Of a DNA stretch of 10,925 nt, positions 7,506-10,925 are shown one piece after another. Source of the stretch: CAZSAT01 sp964604675. GTDB taxonomy: Bacteria; Myxococcota_A; UBA796; CAJQPC01. Under the pieces are notes generated by a model. It was not told the DNA's origin. It saw only the letters and a list, made by a program, of their open reading frames with translations, and ran no database searches. A program made the translations under genes and the position numbers. The stretch is from assembly GCA_964604675.1 (NCBI GenBank), contig CAZSAT010000183.1, positions 1 through 10,925 of the forward strand, written 5' to 3'. Numbering within the stretch: the stretch's first letter is position 1; every line of letters begins with the position of its first letter.

Positions 7506-7512
7506 GCGCCTA
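7503..7512. other. Palindrome carrying both convergent stop codons
   Basis: TAGGCGCCTA is a perfect 10-base palindrome. Its left TAG ends the plus-strand hydrolase and its right half reads TAG on the minus strand, ending the kinase gene. No T-run follows on either strand, so it is not a standard intrinsic terminator. Confidence 0.6.
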
Positions 7513-9783
7513 CTCGGAAGCGAGCGACAGCTCGATCTCGAGCAGCCTCTGCTCCCGCGTCACCGTCACGGGCACGACCTCGGGCCCGTCGCGCTCGGCC
7601 AGGTGCTCCACCAGCGGAGCCGCCTCGTGGAACGCCAGCCCGTCCACCGCCACGAGCTGGTCGCCCGGCACCAAGGGGTCCATGGCTTCGGCCGCCGCCA
7701 CCAGCCCCTCGCCCTCGGCGCGCAGCACCAGCCCGGGCACCTGGGCGGCCACCGCAGCCGCCTGCCAGGCGGGGACCAGTGCGTCGACCAGCTCCTGGGT
7801 CACCCGCGCGTTCCACGCGGCCGCGGGCCCGACCACCACCACCAGCACCGCCGCCAGCCGCCCCAGGTCGCGCCCAGCGCCCGGGAGCCTGGCCCGTCCC
7901 CGCAGGAGCACCGCCAGGCCCACGAGCGCTGCCAGCCCCACCCAGGCCAGCGTCCAGGGGTTGAGCGCCTGGCTCCACGCCTCGCCGAAGGCCTGGGCCG
8001 CGAGCGCACCCTCCGCGGGCTCCCACTGCTGGGAGTGCGCCGCCTCCTCCAGCAGGGCCTGCAGGTCGAGGATCTGCACGCCGAGCGCCGCCGAGGCTCC
8101 GGCCAGGGCGGCGGCGGTGCCTCCGACCAGCCGCCCGTGGGCGTCCGCAGGCCCCTCGTCGGGCAGGAGCGCCAGGAGCCCCCCCGCCGCCACCACCGTG
8201 GCATAGACCAACAGGGTCGCCGTGCGGTCGGTGGCCAGGACCGCTTCGGCCAGCCACAACACCGCCCCGCCGCCGATGGCCACCCCCACGGGCCCTGGAT
8301 CGAAGGCCCGCGACGCCAGCCGCCGGGTCCAGACCACCAGCCCCAGCGTGGCCAGCAGGAGCGCTGTGGCCAGCAGCTGCGCCGCGGACCAGGCCATCAG
8401 GGTCACCGAGGCTCCGGCCGCCACCATCGCCGGCACGTCCACCACTGCCGCGTGGGGCAGCACGCCGGCCGCGACCATCGCGCCCATGCCACAGCCGGCC
8501 ATGCCCAGGACCAGCAGCAGGGCGGGGCTCAGGTGCCAGCTCACGAGCCCCTTTCCGCGACCTGCCGCGAGCGCGTGGCTGCCGACGCCGAGCCGAGCGC
8601 CGCCGATGGCCGCGAGCACCAGCAGAGGCGGCCACCAAGGCCCCAGCATCACCAGCTGCCCGAGCCCGCCCAGCCCAGCCGCCAGCACCGCCAGGCCCGT
8701 GAGCGCTCCCAGCCCGGCCCCGGCCAGCCCCCGCGGCCACCGGCGGGGCGCGTGCCCCTCGACCGAGAAGGCCTCGCGGTAGAGCTTCCGCTCCACCCGA
8801 CACGCGGCGCAGCTCGCCAGGTGTTCGGCGATGTGCGGCGCGTCGGCTTGCTCCATCAGCTCCGACATGCTGGGGTGCAGCCCCGTCGGCGCGTCGAAGG
8901 TCGGCACGTGCTCCGGCAGCTTCCACGCGGGGGCTGCCGCGTCGCCACCCCAGATCGCCAGCAGGTCCTCGACGCTCCCGATCCGCTCGTCGGGATCGGA
9001 GCGCAGGGCGCCGTCGATGGCCGCCTCCCAGGCGGCGGGCAAGGGTCCGTGGTCCCGGACCGGCGTGTAGTCGCCGTTCACCGTGCGCCACATGACCTCC
9101 TGCATGGAGTCGCCCTCGAAGGCCCGCCGCCCGGTCACCAGCTCGTAGAGCATGGCTCCGAGGGAGAACACGTCGGCCCGCGCGTCGACGGCTGCGGCGT
9201 CCCGGAACTGCTCGGGCGCCATGTAGGCCGGCGTGCCCATCGCGACTCCTGTGGCGGTGGGGCCGCTGCCGGTGTCGAGGGCCTTGGCGAGCCCGAAGTC
9301 GGCGACCTTGGGCTGCAGGGTGCCGTCCACCTCGCTGAGCAACACGTTGCCGGGCTTCAGGTCCCGGTGGATGAGGCCGTGCCGGTGGGCGGCGGCCACC
9401 GCCTCGAGGATGCGCCGTGCGAGCCAGTCTGCGCGCTCGTCGTCGAGCCGCCCGCTCTGGTTCAGGAGCTCCTCGAGGGTGCAGCCGTCCACGAACTCCA
9501 GCACCAGGGCCGGGTGGCCTTCGATCTCCACCAGGTCGGTCACCCGCAGCACGCCGGGGTGGTGCAGGCCGCCCTGCAGCCGCCCCTCGAGCACGAGGCG
9601 CTCGGTGACGTGGGGCCCCCCGGTGTGCAGCACCTTCAGCGCGTGCAGGCTGCCGAGCTGGTTGTGCCGCACCCGGTACACGGTGGCCATGCCGCCCCGA
9701 CCGAGCAGGGTGTCGACCGTGTAGCGGTCCACCACCGTGCCGGGCGACAGCTCCAAGCGACCTCCGAGCGCCGAGGATGGCAC
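7510..9783 (-). CDS. Ser/Thr kinase fused to zinc anti-sigma motif, polytopic membrane region and PDZ-like domain
   Basis: 757 aa from GTG 9783. Kinase domain, about residues 20-285: glycine loop LLGRGGMATVY, Lys50 in HALKVL, HRDLKPGN with Asp141, DFG Asp162, GTPAYMAPE; all catalytic residues are present, so it should be active. Residues 317-328 read HIAEHLASCAAC, the HxxxCxxC zinc motif of ZAS anti-sigma factors (His321, Cys325, Cys328), placed just before the membrane as in those proteins. About ten hydrophobic segments span 352-657. Residues about 680-755 (LVPGDQLVAVDG then a beta strand-rich end) look PDZ-like. The start is one base after the stop of the ExbB-like gene, so the two are coupled. 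TTG 9756, preceded by GGAGG at four bases, is an alternative start. The divergent ECF sigma gene suggests a sigma/anti-sigma pair; that link is inferred. Confidence 0.9.
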   Translation of the reverse strand: MPSSALGGRLELSPGTVVDRYTVDTLLGRGGMATVYRVRHNQLGSLHALKVLHTGGPHVTERLVLEGRLQGGLHHPGVLRVTDLVEIEGHPALVLEFVDGCTLEELLNQSGRLDDERADWLARRILEAVAAAHRHGLIHRDLKPGNVLLSEVDGTLQPKVADFGLAKALDTGSGPTATGVAMGTPAYMAPEQFRDAAAVDARADVFSLGAMLYELVTGRRAFEGDSMQEVMWRTVNGDYTPVRDHGPLPAAWEAAIDGALRSDPDERIGSVEDLLAIWGGDAAAPAWKLPEHVPTFDAPTGLHPSMSELMEQADAPHIAEHLASCAACRVERKLYREAFSVEGHAPRRWPRGLAGAGLGALTGLAVLAAGLGGLGQLVMLGPWWPPLLVLAAIGGARLGVGSHALAAGRGKGLVSWHLSPALLLVLGMAGCGMGAMVAAGVLPHAAVVDVPAMVAAGASVTLMAWSAAQLLATALLLATLGLVVWTRRLASRAFDPGPVGVAIGGGAVLWLAEAVLATDRTATLLVYATVVAAGGLLALLPDEGPADAHGRLVGGTAAALAGASAALGVQILDLQALLEEAAHSQQWEPAEGALAAQAFGEAWSQALNPWTLAWVGLAALVGLAVLLRGRARLPGAGRDLGRLAAVLVVVVGPAAAWNARVTQELVDALVPAWQAAAVAAQVPGLVLRAEGEGLVAAAEAMDPLVPGDQLVAVDGLAFHEAAPLVEHLAERDGPEVVPVTVTREQRLLEIELSLASE

Positions 9784-9784
9784 A

Positions 9785-10156
9785 TCAGGCCCCGCAGGTG
9801 CGCCGGCTGGCCAGGCCGAAGAGGCCGCCGAGCGCGAGCAGGTCGGCGACCGCGGCCAGCGCGCCGATCGTGGTGGTGGTCATCGTCACGCCGAAGCCGG
9901 CGCGCCACATCTGCATCAACTGCGCGTCGCTGAAGCTCTCCGGCGCATGGGAGAGGGCCTCGCTCATGATGTAGAAGCCGTGGGCGGTGCCGGCCAGGCC
10001 GACGAGCAGGGCGACCGCTGCGGCGATGACCACGCCCCGCCGGTAGCTGCGCTGCCCGCGGGTGGCGGCCTCGGCCAGCGCGAGCACCAGGCCGACGCTG
10101 CCGGCGCCGATGGCGAGGATTCCGAAGGGGCCCGAGATCTGGATGAAAGCCAGCAT
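9785..10156 (-). CDS. Small membrane protein, ExbB/TolQ/MotA-like
   Basis: 123 aa from ATG 10156, with AAGGAG six bases upstream. There are three membrane spans: about 10-27, 41-60 and 88-115. The order matches a condensed MotA/TolQ/ExbB proton-channel domain: LVGLAGTAHGFYIMSEAL resembles the GLLGTVxGMxxAF helix and GFGVTMTTTTIGALAA resembles the ExbB TT-rich helix that lines the channel. It lacks the usual cytoplasmic domains and is about half the length of ExbB or TolQ, and no ExbD/TolR partner is present. Its stop sits one base before the kinase start, so it is probably made in fixed ratio with the kinase and may be its membrane partner. The family call is moderate; the existence of the gene is strong. 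Confidence 0.8.
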   Translation of the reverse strand: MLAFIQISGPFGILAIGAGSVGLVLALAEAATRGQRSYRRGVVIAAAVALLVGLAGTAHGFYIMSEALSHAPESFSDAQLMQMWRAGFGVTMTTTTIGALAAVADLLALGGLFGLASRRTCGA

Positions 10157-10227
10157 GATGTTCTCCTTGTGCTCTCTCCTTGTGGCTGGGTCGCAAGAGA
10201 TCACACGGCCGGAGGATCTTTTTTCAC
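10157..10227. promoter_or_regulatory. Divergent promoter region of the sigma factor and kinase operon
   Basis: 71 bases separate the two divergent starts. On the minus strand a TGAAAAAAG block (about 10218-10226) and GTGTGATC (about 10201-10208) are spaced like a -35/-10 pair of an ECF-type promoter serving the ExbB-like/kinase operon, with a short leader to ATG 10156. AAGAGATC (10195-10202) and GATCTTTT (10215-10222) can also pair through eight positions (one G-T) around the sigma gene's GGAGG. Autoregulation is an inference. Confidence 0.35.
10162..10184 (-). repeat. Tandem 10-base repeat with duplicated Shine-Dalgarno
   Basis: Minus-strand CACAAGGAGA occurs twice (10162-10171 and 10175-10184) with a 13-base period in the leader of the ExbB-like gene. 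The downstream copy is the one at working distance from ATG 10156. Confidence 0.6.
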
Positions 10228-10845
10228 GTGGGACGCAAACCGGGCCTGGACACCGAGCTGCGCGCTGCCCGCCGGGAGGGTGCGCGCAGGGCAGGGGAGG
10301 CGGTGACCGCGAGCCACCAGGTCGACCTGGACCGGCTCTTCTCGGCCCACCGCGACCGGGTGTACCGGCTCGGCCTGGCCCTGGTGGGCGACCCGCAGCG
10401 CGCGGAGGAGCTCGTGCAGGACACCCTCGAGACCGCCTGGAAGAAGCTGCCGGAGTTCCAGGGAAACTTCGGCCCGTGGATCTTCGGCATCGCCCGGATG
10501 CGCGCGCGCAACCTGCGACGCAAGAAGGGGGAGCTCTTGAGCGACGACGGCCTGGTGGATCCGACCAGCCCCGCGGCGGGCGCGCTGCGCCTGCTGGAGC
10601 GGCACGAGCGCGAGGCGCTCCTGGCCGCCGCGGCGGCCACCTTGACCGCGGAGGAGCAGGAGGTGGTGCACCTCCGCTACGTCGAGGAGCTCCCCTTGGC
10701 GCGGATCGACGCCCTGCTCGGCCTGCCTGGAAGCGGCGCCCGCGGCGCTCTCCAGCGCTGCAAGCGCAAGCTCCGCGCCGAGCTGGAGCGTCGGCTCGAG
10801 GCGCTCGGTCGAGGTCGGAGCTTCCTCGGGTCCACGGGGGGGTGA
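10228..10845 (+). CDS. ECF-type RNA polymerase sigma factor
   Basis: Sigma-70 family ECF protein, 205 aa from GTG 10228, that would direct RNA polymerase to stress or envelope promoters. Region 2 spans LDRLFSAHRDRVYRLGLALV through the AEELVQDTLETAW helix to GPWIFGIARMRARNLRRKK (core binding and -10 recognition). A linker containing DGLVDPTSPAAGALRLL leads to region 4: LTAEEQEVVHLRYVEELPL and the helix-turn-helix LARIDALLGLPGSGARGALQ, then a basic end RCKRKLRAELERR. No extra C-terminal domain is present. The start is uncertain: GTG 10228 has GGAGG 12 bases away; GTG 10303 gives 180 aa beginning right before region 2 but has GGAGG only two bases away. It is divergent from the ExbB-like/kinase-ZAS operon, the natural candidate for its regulator. 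Confidence 0.9.
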   Translation: MGRKPGLDTELRAARREGARRAGEAVTASHQVDLDRLFSAHRDRVYRLGLALVGDPQRAEELVQDTLETAWKKLPEFQGNFGPWIFGIARMRARNLRRKKGELLSDDGLVDPTSPAAGALRLLERHEREALLAAAAATLTAEEQEVVHLRYVEELPLARIDALLGLPGSGARGALQRCKRKLRAELERRLEALGRGRSFLGSTGG

Positions 10846-10854
10846 CGGTGCCGT

Positions 10855-10868
10855 CGAGGTGCACCTCG
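10855..10868. repeat. 14-base perfect palindrome beside the tRNA remnant
   Basis: CGAGGTGCACCTCG is self-complementary and runs exactly into the first base of the tRNA-Thr 3' half. It occupies the place where a D-arm should be. It may be a junction structure of an integration event, or a short hairpin downstream of the sigma gene; no T-run follows. Confidence 0.5.
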
Positions 10869-10917
10869 CTGATTCGTAATCAGCAGGTCAGGGCTTCGAG
10901 TCCCCTTCTCGGCTCCA
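10868..10917 (+). pseudogene. tRNA-Thr(CGU) 3' half remnant, probable attachment site
   Basis: Reads as the 3' part of a tRNA gene: anticodon arm GCTGA-TTCGTAA-TCAGC (10868-10884, anticodon CGT at 10875-10877), variable loop AGGTC, T-arm AGGGC-TTCGAGT-CCCCT (10890-10906), acceptor strand TCTCGGC, discriminator T and encoded CCA (10915-10917). The 5' acceptor strand (expected GCCGAGA) and D-arm are absent; only 11 bases separate a poor GCCG match from the anticodon stem. The T-stem has a C-C mismatch where nearly all tRNAs have G53-C61, so it is unlikely to work. A 3' half starting at the anticodon stem is the typical product of tyrosine-integrase insertion into a tRNA gene. No integrase is visible in the window. 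Confidence 0.75.
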
Positions 10918-10925
10918 TCATTTCA

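Noticed and set aside
7603..9933. Very long plus-strand open frame opposite the kinase
   Set aside because: His/Gln/Arg/Gly-rich with no recognisable domain; it is a shadow of the kinase-membrane fusion.
10195..10224. Intrinsic terminator (hairpin followed by six T)
   Set aside because: The stem is A/T-rich and the T-run is part of it; it lies directly before the sigma gene start with no plus-strand gene ending upstream, so a promoter reading is more natural.
10850..10917. Complete functional tRNA-Thr
   Set aside because: No D-arm, a poorly pairing 5' acceptor strand and a C-C mismatch in the T-stem.
1..10925. CRISPR array, insertion sequence or rRNA
   Set aside because: No regularly spaced repeats, transposase motifs or rRNA-like sequence are seen.

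Overview
The window looks like chromosome of a high-GC, myxobacteria-like (Myxococcota, 'deltaproteobacterial') bacterium. This is inferred from very high third-position GC, a Hanks-type Ser/Thr kinase beside an ECF sigma factor, Asp/Thr-rich lipoprotein linkers and heavy use of GTG starts. No marker gene fixes the taxonomy.

Layout from left to right. (1) 1-1111, minus strand: an unrecognised 128-aa protein, then, overlapping it by 2 bases, the N-terminal 242 residues of a protein that runs off the left edge. That partial gene is real but has no stop in the window; its visible end looks like the start of a TolB/PD40-type beta-propeller. (2) 1247-6453, minus strand, one apparent operon read right to left: a choline-dehydrogenase-like GMC flavoprotein, a lipoprotein Fe(III)-type binding protein, a fused two-domain permease and an ABC ATPase with a C-terminal accessory domain. 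Genes are 20 bases apart or overlap or nearly abut. (3) 6582-7505, plus strand, divergent from that operon: a secreted alpha/beta-hydrolase lipoprotein with an intact Ser-Asp-His set. (4) 7510-10845: a signalling module. An ECF sigma factor (plus) is divergent from a two-gene minus-strand operon: a 123-aa ExbB/MotA-like membrane protein, translationally coupled to a 757-aa protein that joins an active-looking kinase, a zinc anti-sigma motif (HxxxCxxC), about ten membrane spans and a C-terminal PDZ-like domain. (5) 10868-10917: the 3' half only of a tRNA-Thr(CGU) with a T-stem mismatch, abutting a 14-bp palindrome. It is best read as an integration scar (att site).

How the parts work together: the most interesting unit is the sigma factor / ExbB-like protein / kinase-ZAS-membrane-PDZ trio. 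By analogy with zinc anti-sigma proteins, the membrane kinase could hold and release the divergent sigma factor while also phosphorylating targets. The ABC transporter operon is probably an iron (or iron-chelate) importer whose first gene is unexpectedly a GMC oxidoreductase. Two unrelated lipoproteins in the window share ultra-short lipobox N-termini. No transposase, integrase, CRISPR array or rRNA is visible.
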